From the NCBI RefSeq assembly GCF_001634625.1, contig NZ_LRSE01000002.1:186001-250000 (forward strand): a stretch of 64,000 nucleotides of DNA. Reading direction: 5' to 3'. The position numbers were made by a program, and so were the translations under genes. Each line of letters starts with the position of its first letter. The first letter of the stretch is position 1. Positions 37,414-45,771 of this stretch are shown here, in pieces. Source of the stretch: Croceicoccus bisphenolivorans (lineage in GTDB: Bacteria > Pseudomonadota > Alphaproteobacteria > Sphingomonadales > Sphingomonadaceae). A model generated the notes under the pieces. The model was given only the letters and a program-made list of their open reading frames with translations. It did no database searches and was not told the origin of the DNA.

Positions 37414-38322
37414 ATGGCTACACCCAAAGGCGCTCCGGATATTGAAGACTTCCTGCAGATGCTCTCGGCAGAGCGGGGGGCGGCGCGCAATACCCTGCTT
37501 GCCTATCGCCGCGATCTGGAATCGGCGGAAGAGGAAGTGCCATTGCTTGCCGATGCGGGCGCGGACGATCTGGCCGGATTGGGCAAGGCATGGCGCGATC
37601 TTGCCCCGTCCACACTGGCCCGACGCTGTTCGGCCCTGCGCCAGTTCTACGGCTTCCTGATCGACGAGGGCTATCGCGAGGATGATCCGTCTGGTGCATT
37701 GCCGCGCCCGAAGATCCGCCGCCCTTTGCCGCGCCTACTCAGCCGCGAGCAGGTGGAAACGATGCTGGTGCAGGCCGAGGAAGAGGCCGCTGGCGACAAT
37801 CCGCTGGCGGTGCGGATGCTGGCGCTGCTGGAAATGCTCTACGGTTCGGGCTTGCGCGCGACGGAACTGGTTTCGCTGACGCTGGACACCGTGCCGCGCG
37901 ATGCGCCACTGCTGCACATTACCGGCAAGGGCGGGCAGCAGCGCATGGTGCCTGTCAGTACGCGGGCGCGGCAGGCCCTGTCGCGCTGGCTGGAACTGCG
38001 GCCGAAGGGCAGCCGTTACGTCTTCCCTTCGCGCAAGGCGCATATCACTCGCATCCGCCTGTTCCAGATGCTGCGGGAACTGGCAGGGCGCGCGGGGCTG
38101 CCCCCATCGTCGGTCAGCCCGCACGTCCTGCGCCATGCCTTTGCCACGCATCTGCTGGAAGGCGGGGCGGACTTGCGCGTGTTGCAGACGCTGCTGGGCC
38201 ATGCCGACATCGCGACGACGCAGATCTACACCCATGTCGATTCGGCGCGGCTGGTCGAGCTTGTGAACGCGCGCCATCCGCTGGGTGCGGGGGGACTTGC
38301 AGCGCGGCGCAAGGCAGACTAG
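37414..38322 (+). CDS. xerD: Tyrosine recombinase XerD
   Basis: A 302-residue site-specific recombinase that resolves chromosome dimers at dif with XerC. The core-binding domain is about 1-100. The catalytic domain has the full set R148 (GLRATE), K172 ([11 protein letters not shown]), H237 and R240 (HVLRH), H263 (LGHADI) and nucleophile Y272 (QIYTHV). ATG 37414 is chosen over an upstream TTG at 37381. No attachment sites or phage genes surround it, so it is the housekeeping enzyme rather than an integrase. Confidence 0.92.
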   Translation: MATPKGAPDIEDFLQMLSAERGAARNTLLAYRRDLESAEEEVPLLADAGADDLAGLGKAWRDLAPSTLARRCSALRQFYGFLIDEGYREDDPSGALPRPKIRRPLPRLLSREQVETMLVQAEEEAAGDNPLAVRMLALLEMLYGSGLRATELVSLTLDTVPRDAPLLHITGKGGQQRMVPVSTRARQALSRWLELRPKGSRYVFPSRKAHITRIRLFQMLRELAGRAGLPPSSVSPHVLRHAFATHLLEGGADLRVLQTLLGHADIATTQIYTHVDSARLVELVNARHPLGAGGLAARRKAD

Positions 38323-38332
38323 CGCAATCGCG

Positions 38333-39301
38333 ATGACCAGTTATCTCGAATTCGAAAAGCCGCTTGCAGAGCTGGAACGGCGCATCGGCGAACTGCGCGC
38401 AGCCGCAGACCAGGAAGAAGTCGAACTCGACATCGATGCCGAAGTCGCGCGGCTTGAGAAGAAGGCGCAGGGGCAGCTGGCGACGATCTACAAGTCGCTG
38501 ACCCCGTGGCAGAAAACGCAAGTCGCGCGCCACCCTTCGCGCCCGCACTTCGGCGATTACGTGGCGCACGCCTTTACCGATTTCATGCCGCTTGGCGGTG
38601 ACCGCGCATTCGGCGACGATCAGGCGATTCTCGGCGGTTTCGCCACGCTCGACACGCCCGATGGCGGCGTGAAGGTCATGCTGATCGGGCATGAAAAGGG
38701 CAACGACACCCAGTCGCGGCTGAAGCACAACTTCGGCATGGGCAAGCCGGAGGGCTATCGCAAGGCGATCCGCCTGATGGAAATGGCCGGCCGTTTCGGG
38801 CTGCCGGTGGTCACGCTGGTCGATACTTCGGGTGCGTTTCCGGGCGTGGAGGCGGAAGAACGCGGACAGGCCGAGGCAATCGCCCGCGCGACGGAGGCTT
38901 GCCTCAACCTGCCGGTCCCGATGGTCGCGGCCATCGTGGGTGAGGGCGGATCGGGCGGCGCGGTGGCGCTGGCCAGTGCCGAACGCGTGCTGATGATGGA
39001 ACACGCGGTCTATTCGGTGATCTCGCCCGAAGGGTGCGCATCGATCCTGTGGCGTTCGCCCGACAAGGCGCCCGATGCCGCCGAAGCGATGAAAGTCACG
39101 GCGCAGGACCTGAAGCAGCTGGGCGTGGTCGACAAGGTGGTGGACGAGCCGCTTGGCGGCGCGCACCGCGATCCCGTTGCCGCGTCCAAAGCGCTGGGCA
39201 AGGCGATCGCGGGCGAACTGTCCGCACTGTCGGGCAAGAGCGCAAAGGCGCTGCGCGACGCGCGTGCGAAACGCTTCATGGCGATCGGCTCGCTGGCCTG
39301 A
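38333..39301 (+). CDS. accA: Acetyl-CoA carboxylase carboxyltransferase alpha subunit
   Basis: A 322-residue subunit of acetyl-CoA carboxylase making malonyl-CoA with AccB, AccC and AccD. Characteristic segments are [19 protein letters not shown] at the N terminus, [12 protein letters not shown] and the later [17 protein letters not shown]. Length is normal. It follows xerD by about 10 bases and could be cotranscribed with it. The start is ATG 38333. Confidence 0.97.
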   Translation: MTSYLEFEKPLAELERRIGELRAAADQEEVELDIDAEVARLEKKAQGQLATIYKSLTPWQKTQVARHPSRPHFGDYVAHAFTDFMPLGGDRAFGDDQAILGGFATLDTPDGGVKVMLIGHEKGNDTQSRLKHNFGMGKPEGYRKAIRLMEMAGRFGLPVVTLVDTSGAFPGVEAEERGQAEAIARATEACLNLPVPMVAAIVGEGGSGGAVALASAERVLMMEHAVYSVISPEGCASILWRSPDKAPDAAEAMKVTAQDLKQLGVVDKVVDEPLGGAHRDPVAASKALGKAIAGELSALSGKSAKALRDARAKRFMAIGSLA

Positions 39302-39452
39302 GCGCAAGCGGCTCGGGAACAAAGCACCGCCAACTCCGGTTTTTATCCCCGAGTAGGGGATGCGCGTGGTCCGTCGCAGGGGCTTCCGGCTCCCCGAACC
39401 TGTATTTTGCGCCCGTGCATGGCACGGGTGTCGCCCGAACGAGGAGCCACCG

Positions 39453-40967
39453 ATGCCGAGCCTTACCGACCGCAGTTCCGATTCCCGCCGCGCAGGATAT
39501 CGCCGTTTCGCCGCACTAGCCTCGGTTGCAGGCGCGGCGCTCGCTCTTGCCGGTTGCGCCGCGACGTCGACCGCACCGGTGACGCCCGGACAGGCGCAGG
39601 CAATGACCGCAGAGGAACGCAAGCTGGGCGCAGAAGCGCATCCCCAGCTGCTGGCCGAATTCGGCGGTGCCTACACCGGCACGCAGGCGACTTATGTCGA
39701 ACAGGTCGGCAAGAACATCGCAGTCCAGTCGGGCCTTGGCGATGCGCGCAGCGCCTTTACCGTGACGCTGCTGAACTCGCCCGTGAACAACGCCTTCGCG
39801 ATCCCCGGCGGCTATATCTACACGACGCGCGAGCTGGTCGCGCTGATGGATAACGAGGCGGAACTGGCCGGCGTGCTGGGCCATGAAGTCGGCCACGTCG
39901 CAGCCCGCCATGCGCAGCAGCGCCAGTCGGCGGCGCAGCAGAACTCGATCCTTGGTGCGGTCGGTGCGATTCTGTCGGGTGTGCTGTTCGGCAATAGCCA
40001 GATCGGCCAGCTGGGCCAGCAGATCGCGATGCAGGGTTCGCAGCTCCTTACGCTGAAATATTCGCGTAGCCAGGAAACGCAGGCTGACGATCTGGGCATC
40101 GCGTACCTGTCGAATGCCGGATACGATCCGCGCGCGATGGCGACAGTGCTGCAGAGCCTTGCCCAACAGAACGCGCTCGATGCCCAGATGATGGGATCGT
40201 CGAATCAGGTGCCCGAATGGGCATCGACGCACCCGGACCCTGCCGGTCGCTATTCGCGCGCGCTCAGCGTTGCAGAGGGCAAACCGGGCAACGTGACCAA
40301 CAAGGACACGTTCCTGACCAAGATCGACGGCATGATGTACGGCGACGATCCGAAGCAGGGCGTTGTCGAGGGCGATACCTTCACGCACCCGGTGCTGCGA
40401 TTCGAGTTCAAGGCACCGAGCGGTTTCTTCATGATCAACGGCACCAGCGCGGTGTCGATCAGTGGCCAGTCGGGCAAGGGGCAGCTGACCGGGGCGGCCT
40501 ACAACGGTGACATGCGCGCCTACATCCAGAATGCTTTCAACGGGCTGACGGGCGGGCAGCAGCAGATTACCGACTATACCGTGCAATCCACGACGGTGAA
40601 CGGCATTCCGGCCAGCTATGCGACGGCGCGGGTCAATTCTGGCAACGGATCTGTCGACGTGACGATCTTCGCCTACGAATTTTCCAAGACGCAGGCATTC
40701 CACTTCGTGACGATCACGCAGGCGGGGAACGCGGCGGTCTTCAACTCTATGTATTCGAGCATGCGCCGCATCTCGACCACCGAGGCCGCAGCGGTGAAGC
40801 CGCGCAAGGTTTCGGTCTACACTGTAAGATCGGGCGACACGCTGCAGTCGGTCGCGGCCAAGATGGCTTACCCGAAATACCAGCTGGAGCGCTTCCTCGT
40901 GCTCAATTCGCTGGCGAGCAACAGTTCGCTGCAGGCCGGACAGCGAGTGAAGATCGTTACCTATTGA
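39453..40967 (+). CDS. M48-family metallopeptidase lipoprotein with LysM-like tail
   Basis: A 504-residue protein with a signal and lipobox (LAGC before AATS), an M48 peptidase domain with HEVGH (H144, E145, H148), and a third ligand glutamate probably in SRSQETQADDLG. A C-terminal LysM-like module (about 455-504: YTVRSGDTLQSVAAKM) suggests peptidoglycan contact. It resembles BepA/LoiP-type envelope-quality proteases. ATG 39453 has GAGGAG upstream. A role in outer-membrane protein turnover is a family-based guess. Confidence 0.87.
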   Translation: MPSLTDRSSDSRRAGYRRFAALASVAGAALALAGCAATSTAPVTPGQAQAMTAEERKLGAEAHPQLLAEFGGAYTGTQATYVEQVGKNIAVQSGLGDARSAFTVTLLNSPVNNAFAIPGGYIYTTRELVALMDNEAELAGVLGHEVGHVAARHAQQRQSAAQQNSILGAVGAILSGVLFGNSQIGQLGQQIAMQGSQLLTLKYSRSQETQADDLGIAYLSNAGYDPRAMATVLQSLAQQNALDAQMMGSSNQVPEWASTHPDPAGRYSRALSVAEGKPGNVTNKDTFLTKIDGMMYGDDPKQGVVEGDTFTHPVLRFEFKAPSGFFMINGTSAVSISGQSGKGQLTGAAYNGDMRAYIQNAFNGLTGGQQQITDYTVQSTTVNGIPASYATARVNSGNGSVDVTIFAYEFSKTQAFHFVTITQAGNAAVFNSMYSSMRRISTTEAAAVKPRKVSVYTVRSGDTLQSVAAKMAYPKYQLERFLVLNSLASNSSLQAGQRVKIVTY

Positions 40968-41104
40968 TTGGTGGGCGGTCTCAAGCGTCCGGCGCGGCGC
41001 CTGAGACCGCATGCCTGCGCGGCAAAGAGGCGCGACGCGCGTTTGCGCTTGCTGGTTTCGCTCGATGCCTAGATTAGCACGAGAATCGAAAGCCAGCGCT
41101 GAAA

Positions 41105-41202
41105 CGGGGCGCCGAAGGCGACTCCCGCAAGGCCGACCGGTCGCCGCCGCTTATTGCGGCGAAGCCAAGCGGGCCGGATGGCCCGCGCCCGGCGCTTGAG
41201 GG
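41105..41202 (+). repeat. Dispersed intergenic repeat, copy A
   Basis: About 98 bases that recur, with differences, at 47241-47335 (same orientation) and at 47112-47208 (inverted). Conserved pieces are CGACTCCCGCAAGGCCGACC, a GCCGC/GCGGC hairpin at about 41147-41162, and a 7-bp stem with a GGAT loop (41169-41175 with 41180-41186). The copy ends CCCGGCGCTTGAGGG. It lies between the M48 and Flp genes. Bases 41035-41066 further resemble the inverted arm of the 47-kb pair. Confidence 0.8.
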
Positions 41203-41218
41203 CAAGACAAATTACCCA

Positions 41219-41250
41219 ATTCACAAACGAAAGCATTCACAAACGAAAGC
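41219..41250 (+). repeat. 16-base tandem direct repeat
   Basis: ATTCACAAACGAAAGC occurs twice back to back (41219-41234 and 41235-41250) with no mismatch. The second copy runs into the Flp terminator stem. Read on the minus strand, the copies give two CTTTCGTTTGTGA tracts, supplying the T-rich tail of the terminator. Origin probably slippage duplication. Confidence 0.85.
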
Positions 41251-41274
41251 GGGCGGCAGTTTCCTGCCGCCCGC
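41240..41274 (-). terminator. Terminator downstream of the first Flp pilin gene
   Basis: GCGGGCGGCAG (41249-41259) and CTGCCGCCCGC (41264-41274) form a perfect 11-bp stem with a 4-base loop. On the minus strand it is followed by TTTCGTTTG. It lies about 27 bases past the stop of the pilin gene at 41301-41483. Confidence 0.85.
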
Positions 41275-41300
41275 TCGCTCAAGAACGGTTAGACCGTCTA

Positions 41301-41483
41301 TTACGCTCCCGGCGTGTTGGCGGTGACGAGCTTGTCCTTGACGGTCGTGAACGTGTTGTTCAGTTCCGCACCGACAGCGGTCAGCGTGGTGATGCAAGCG
41401 ACGGCGATCAGAGCAGCGATCAGGCCGTATTCGATTGCGGTCGCGCCGGATTCGTCAGCGAGAAGGTTCTTGAAAAACTGCAT
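41301..41483 (-). CDS. flp: Flp-type IVb pilin, first copy
   Basis: A 60-residue prepilin. Residues MQFFKNLLADESG precede the predicted prepilin cleavage before ATAIEYGLIAALIAV, with the conserved Glu-Tyr pair after cleavage, then one hydrophobic helix and a short polar C terminus. Flp subunits assemble the Tad adhesion pilus. It has a strong AGGAGA ribosome site before ATG 41483 and its own terminator. No tad/cpa assembly genes are in the window, so this locus supplies subunits only. The second pilin lies about 140 bases upstream on the same strand. Confidence 0.92.
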   Translation of the reverse strand: MQFFKNLLADESGATAIEYGLIAALIAVACITTLTAVGAELNNTFTTVKDKLVTANTPGA

Positions 41484-41622
41484 GGTAGGTCTCCTGGTTC
41501 AAACTAGTTACTGGTATTCACCCGGCTCTTGGAAAGTCTTGGCGAATTTTACTTCGATGCCCCCAAAACATTCAATCGAGCTATTCATCACCTAAGTACA
41601 ATTCCTCAAAAAGAGGTTAACC

Positions 41623-41808
41623 TCAGCGCGCATTTTTCATCGCCTCGGTCATACTTTCGGAGATGTTGGTCCACATGTTGGTCGTTTCCCGAGCAACGCC
41701 GGTCAGTCCGACAGACATGGCGATGACCATCAGCGCAACGATCAGGCCGTATTCGACGGCCGTCGCTCCACTCTCGTCCTCGCTAAATCTGGCAAGAAAG
41801 TTCAACAT
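41623..41808 (-). CDS. flp: Flp-type IVb pilin, second copy
   Basis: A 61-residue prepilin with leader MLNFLARFSEDESG, cleavage before ATAVEYGLIVALMVIAMSVGL, and a C terminus of WTNISESMTEAMKNAR. The core matches the neighbouring pilin but the C-terminal half differs, so the two are paralogues of distinct sequence. ATG 41808 has AGGAAGG about 8 bases upstream; an earlier in-frame start at 41841 is weaker. No hairpin is evident between the two genes, so they may share a transcript. Confidence 0.9.
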   Translation of the reverse strand: MLNFLARFSEDESGATAVEYGLIVALMVIAMSVGLTGVARETTNMWTNISESMTEAMKNAR

Positions 41809-41931
41809 CGGTTCGGGCCTTCCTTCGTGGTCCGACACCAAAATCGCCTGTAGGGATTAATTTTTGGTTGAGAGCCGACGCCGCATTGAAAAATCTACCG
41901 ACAGGGCGAATTGGTTAATGTCAGGAAAACC

Positions 41932-42348
41932 ATGCTAGTCGTTGCAGCAGCACTGATTGATGAGGAATCCAGGGTGTTGATGCACCGCCGGCCGCTGGCG
42001 AAGCATCACGGCGGACTTTGGGAATTTCCGGGCGGAAAAGTCGAATCGGGCGAGGTTCCGGAGGCCGCGTTGTGCCGTGAACTGGCCGAGGAACTGGGGA
42101 TCGCTGTCGATTCGCGCGATCTTTCGCCGGCCTGCTTTGCAACAGGGCCTGCTGTTCCGGGCGCGGGTACGCCGCTTGTAATTCTTCTTTACACCTGTCG
42201 CCGCTGGACCGGTACGCCGCGTGCGTTGGAGGGTGAGGGTGTCACATGGTGCGATCCGGCGCAGTGTGCGGCGTTCGATCTGGCGCCTTTGGACAGGCAG
42301 TTGCTGGCCGGATTGGTCGACAGATACGCGCTGGCGAGGGGTATTTGA
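41932..42348 (+). CDS. mutT: 8-oxo-dGTP diphosphatase MutT (Nudix)
   Basis: A 138-residue Nudix hydrolase. The Nudix box is complete: GGKVESGEVPEAALCRELAEELGI, preceded by LWEFPGGK. By length and sequence it resembles MutT, cleaning oxidised dGTP from the nucleotide pool. ATG 41932 has AGGAAA just upstream. It diverges from the Flp genes and precedes tRNA-Arg. Confidence 0.88.
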   Translation: MLVVAAALIDEESRVLMHRRPLAKHHGGLWEFPGGKVESGEVPEAALCRELAEELGIAVDSRDLSPACFATGPAVPGAGTPLVILLYTCRRWTGTPRALEGEGVTWCDPAQCAAFDLAPLDRQLLAGLVDRYALARGI

Positions 42349-42408
42349 AATTACCTTGCAAGAGGGGTTGCCAAGCCTTGGCGCTACCCGTATGTGCGCC
42401 ACTCCAAC

Positions 42409-42485
42409 GCGCCCGTAGCTCAGCTGGATAGAGCATCAGACTACGAATCTGAGGGTCGGACGTTCGAATCGTTCCGGGCGCGCCA
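42409..42485 (+). tRNA. tRNA-Arg (anticodon ACG)
   Basis: A 77-base cloverleaf including encoded CCA: acceptor GCGCCCG/CGGGCGC, D-loop AGCTCAGCTGGATAGAGC, anticodon loop CTACGAA with ACG at 42443-42445, T-loop GTTCGAATC. The discriminator base is G at 42482. ACG (inosine-modified) reads CGU/CGC/CGA arginine codons. Confidence 0.97.
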
Positions 42486-42530
42486 ACACATCAGGCCGTC
42501 CCCGTAAGCGGGGGCGGCCTGATGTGTTTT
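42486..42530 (+). terminator. Terminator after tRNA-Arg
   Basis: ACACATCAGGCCGTCCCC (42486-42503) pairs with GGGGGCGGCCTGATGTGT (42510-42527) over 18 bp with one G-T wobble and a 6-base loop, followed by TTT. It starts immediately after the tRNA CCA. Confidence 0.92.
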
Positions 42531-42736
42531 CGGGTCATGAAATGTTCGGACATTCGGAATCGAAGCGCCTGTAGGGCGCGTAGAAGGCGCGGGCCCAATC
42601 GATCCGGGCGCGCGAAACCGTAAGCAGGCCACCCCGCACCAACGAATCGCTGCTATGCCGCCCACTCCGGAACTCCAACCGCCCCCGCCGGTTATTCCTG
42701 CAAACGCACAACACGCATTTTCGCAGGAGTTCAGAC

Positions 42737-43228
42737 ATGGCCGACACCAGCGGCATTTTCGACCGGTTAAAGGAAGATCACGACAAGCATCGCAAGCTGC
42801 TCGAACAGATGGGCGAGACCGAAGGCGCGAGCGACGAACGCTCCAGCCTGCTCGAACAGTTCACTATCGAAGTGAAGAGCCACGCCGCCGCGGAAGAGCA
42901 GGCGCTCTATTCCACGATGCTGCGCAAGCCCGACACGACCAGTGAAACGCGCCATTCGGTTGCCGAGCATCACGAGATCGAGGAAATGCTCAACGATCTT
43001 GCCGCAACCGACATGAGCTCGAGCGCATGGCTGGCCAAGTTCAAGGATCTGCGCCACCGTTATGAGCATCACATCGACGAGGAAGAGGAAGACCACTTTC
43101 CCGATTTCGAGAAATACCTGACGGACGCCGATCTGGCGCACATGCGGTCCGTGTTCCAGCGCCGCAAGGAAGCGGAATGCGAGGAGCAGGAAGTGACCCC
43201 TGAAAAGATGGAAGAGGCCAAGGAGTAG
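42737..43228 (+). CDS. Hemerythrin HHE-domain protein
   Basis: A 163-residue four-helix hemerythrin-like protein. Iron ligands fit the HHE pattern: H in KEDHDKHRKLL, H in EVKSHAAAEEQALY, H in AEHHEIEEML and H in DLRHRYEHHIDEEEEDHFP. Such proteins bind a di-iron centre for oxygen, NO or redox sensing. The start is ATG 42737 after AGGAG. About 70 bases separate it from the phospholipase D-like gene, probably the same operon. Confidence 0.88.
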   Translation: MADTSGIFDRLKEDHDKHRKLLEQMGETEGASDERSSLLEQFTIEVKSHAAAEEQALYSTMLRKPDTTSETRHSVAEHHEIEEMLNDLAATDMSSSAWLAKFKDLRHRYEHHIDEEEEDHFPDFEKYLTDADLAHMRSVFQRRKEAECEEQEVTPEKMEEAKE

Positions 43229-43296
43229 GGCGCCCGGAAATATCGGACCAACCCGATTGGCCGCTGTCACGCACGGGTCGCACCGCAGGAGCAGGC

Positions 43297-44886
43297 ATGA
43301 GCGACAATATGGCGGCCCCCGATAAGAAGGGGCCTGCGGTCGACACCGATGCAACCGACCCCGGCTCGAGCTTTGCCAAAAGCGTCGAGCCGGGCATCTG
43401 GCAATATGGGCACGCAACCCGCGCCAGCGTGGTTATCGACGCGGCGGAATATTTCCTGCATCTGCAATCGGCGATGATGCGGGCGAAAAAGCGCATCTTC
43501 CTGATCGGCTGGGATTTCGACACGCGGATCGCGTTGGGACGCGGCAGGCGATGGTGGCAGGTTCTGCCTAGCAAGCGCCCCCCGCGCAGGCTGGGCCGCT
43601 TCATCGTGTGGCTGGCGAACCGCAATCCCGATCTCGAAATCTATGTCTTGAAGTGGAATTTCGCAGCGGCGAAGATGTTCTTCCGCGGGCGGATGCTGTT
43701 CGACATGTGGCGCTGGCTGCGGCACGAACGGATCCACTTCAAGCTGGATGCCGCACACCCGTTCGGTTGCAGCCACCACCAGAAGATCGTCATCATCGAC
43801 GATCGGTTCGCGGTTTGCGGCGGCATCGACATGACGGCAGACCGCTGGGACACGCGCGACCATCTCGATGACGATCCGTTGCGGCGCGAACCGGGCGGCG
43901 GCACCTACATGCCGTGGCACGACATGACGATGATGGTCGAAGGCGAAGTGGCCAAGGCGCTCGACACGCTGGGCCGGATGCGTTGGAACATCGCGGGCGG
44001 CAGCGATCTCGATCCCGTTCCGGAACAGCCCGAAAGCGCCTGGCCGGAAGAGTTAGAGGCCGACTTCGATGACATTGAGCTCGGCATCGCGCGCACCCGC
44101 GCCGCGTGGGACGAAAATGCCGAGATCCGCGAGATCGAGGAGCTTTTCATCCGCCTGATCAAGCGTGCCAAGCACTTCATCTATGCCGAGAGCCAATACT
44201 TCGCATCGCGCAAGATTGGGGAGGCGATTGCCGAGCGCATGGCGGAAGACGATCCGCCAGAAATCGTGCTGGTCAATCCGGAAACGGCGGACGGATGGCT
44301 GGAGCAGCAGGCGATGGATACCGCCCGCGCCCGCCTGCTCAAGGCCATCGGCAAGGTCGACGCGAAGCAGCGCTTCCGCATCTATATCCCCCGCACGGCG
44401 GGCGGAAACCCGATCTACGTCCATGCCAAGCTGATGATCGTGGACGACGAGGTGCTGAAACTCGGCTCGGCCAACATGAACAACCGGTCGCTGGGTCTCG
44501 ATTCGGAGGCTGACCTGCTATTGGATGCCAAGCGGGCCGGAAACGAGGACGAGATCGCCAGGATCCGCCGGTTGCGTCATTCGCTGATCGCCGAACATTG
44601 CGGGCTGGAACAGGAAGAAGTCGGCCCGCTGCTCGAGCAGTACGGATCGATGCATGCGCTGATCCAGAACCATCCGCAGCCCGGGCGTTCGTTGCAGATC
44701 TACAAGATTCCCGAACTCAACGGCGTGGAGAAGACGCTGGCTGACGAGGAATTGCTCGATCCGGAAAGCGCGGAGGAGATGTTCGAACCGCTCAGCGAGC
44801 GGCGGGGGCTGTTACAGCGGTTCGACCGGATCAGGCGATGGCGCGGGAGGCGCCGCGCAGCGCGTGCGCCTTCAACCGGCGCGTAG
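43297..44886 (+). CDS. Phospholipase D-like / cardiolipin synthase family protein
   Basis: A 529-residue protein with two HKD motifs, the signature of the phospholipase D superfamily: SHHQKIVIIDDRFAVCGG (about 165-180) and YVHAKLMIVDDEVLKLGSANMNNRS (about 372-397). Both Lys and Asp are present. It lacks the N-terminal membrane helices of cardiolipin synthases, so it is more like soluble PLD phospholipases. It may remodel membrane phospholipids. Its last 15 bases overlap the convergent OxyR gene. Confidence 0.9.
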   Translation: MSDNMAAPDKKGPAVDTDATDPGSSFAKSVEPGIWQYGHATRASVVIDAAEYFLHLQSAMMRAKKRIFLIGWDFDTRIALGRGRRWWQVLPSKRPPRRLGRFIVWLANRNPDLEIYVLKWNFAAAKMFFRGRMLFDMWRWLRHERIHFKLDAAHPFGCSHHQKIVIIDDRFAVCGGIDMTADRWDTRDHLDDDPLRREPGGGTYMPWHDMTMMVEGEVAKALDTLGRMRWNIAGGSDLDPVPEQPESAWPEELEADFDDIELGIARTRAAWDENAEIREIEELFIRLIKRAKHFIYAESQYFASRKIGEAIAERMAEDDPPEIVLVNPETADGWLEQQAMDTARARLLKAIGKVDAKQRFRIYIPRTAGGNPIYVHAKLMIVDDEVLKLGSANMNNRSLGLDSEADLLLDAKRAGNEDEIARIRRLRHSLIAEHCGLEQEEVGPLLEQYGSMHALIQNHPQPGRSLQIYKIPELNGVEKTLADEELLDPESAEEMFEPLSERRGLLQRFDRIRRWRGRRRAARAPSTGA

Positions 44887-45771
44887 TTCGGAGGCGAGCA
44901 GGCGGAATTCTTCGGCGCGAGGACTGCCCTTGCGCCAGACGAGCGCGATTTCACGGCTGGCATTGTCCGATTTCAAAGGCCGCGCGACGACATGCGTGTC
45001 GTGCAGGATACCGGCATCGAGCGCCATCTTCGGCAGCATTGTAAGGCCAAGCCCATTGTCCACCATCTGCACCAGAGTGTGCAGCGAAGTGCCGATCATC
45101 GTCGCGCTGGCCCGCAGTTCGGGGCGGTTGCATGCGGCAAGCGCATGTTCCTTCAGGCAATGCCCGTCCTCCAGCAGGAGCAGGCGCCCCTCGTCGATCA
45201 TCGCGGGCGGCACTTCGTCCGGCGGATCGCGCGGATCGTTTTCGGGAAAGGCGACGTAGAGATCGTCGCTGCCGATCGTCTCGCTCTCCACCTCTCCGGT
45301 CGGGAAGGGCAGGGCCAGCAAGACACAGTCGGCGCGCCCGTGATGCAGCGATTCGATGGCGTCCGCGCTCGGCTCTTCACGCAGGAACAGCTTCAGCTTG
45401 GGCCTTTCACGGCGCAGGCGGGGCAGGATGCGGGGCAGCAGGAAAGGCGCGATCGTCGGGATCACGCTCATCCGCAATTCACCGCAAAGCGGTTGTCCGG
45501 CGGATTGCACGAGGTCCGACAGTTCCTCCGCCTCTCGCAAAAGGCGGTGCGCCTTGGCGACGACCTGTTCGCCCAGCGGCGTGAAGCGGACGACGCGGCG
45601 GGTGCGTTCCACCAGCGTGACGCCGAGCAGCGATTCGAGTTCGCGAATTCCTGCCGAAAGGGTGGACTGCGACACGAAGCACGATTCGGCGGCGCGTCCG
45701 AAATGCCCATGCTCGTGCAGGGCGAGCAGGTACTGCAATTGCTTTAGCGTGGGCAGGTAAGTCGCGCTCAC
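44872..45771 (-). CDS. oxyR: OxyR-type hydrogen peroxide regulator
   Basis: A 299-residue LysR-family protein: HTH domain (about 5-65, FGRAAESCFVSQSTLSAGIRELE), and a substrate domain with LLLLEDGHCLKEHALAAC. The two cysteines C205 and C214 have the nine-residue spacing of the peroxide-sensing pair of OxyR (C199/C208 in E. coli). It should activate antioxidant genes. Its start overlaps the end of rnd (ATGA, 45768-45771), and its last 15 bases overlap the convergent PLD-like gene. Confidence 0.9.
   Translation of the reverse strand: MSATYLPTLKQLQYLLALHEHGHFGRAAESCFVSQSTLSAGIRELESLLGVTLVERTRRVVRFTPLGEQVVAKAHRLLREAEELSDLVQSAGQPLCGELRMSVIPTIAPFLLPRILPRLRRERPKLKLFLREEPSADAIESLHHGRADCVLLALPFPTGEVESETIGSDDLYVAFPENDPRDPPDEVPPAMIDEGRLLLLEDGHCLKEHALAACNRPELRASATMIGTSLHTLVQMVDNGLGLTMLPKMALDAGILHDTHVVARPLKSDNASREIALVWRKGSPRAEEFRLLASELRAG

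Noticed and set aside
37414-38322. Possible mobile-element integrase
   Set aside because: All residues and the absence of attachment repeats or phage genes fit housekeeping XerD.
42409-42736. tRNA-Arg as a possible integration site
   Set aside because: The tRNA is intact, ends in a terminator, and no integrase or second att copy is nearby.
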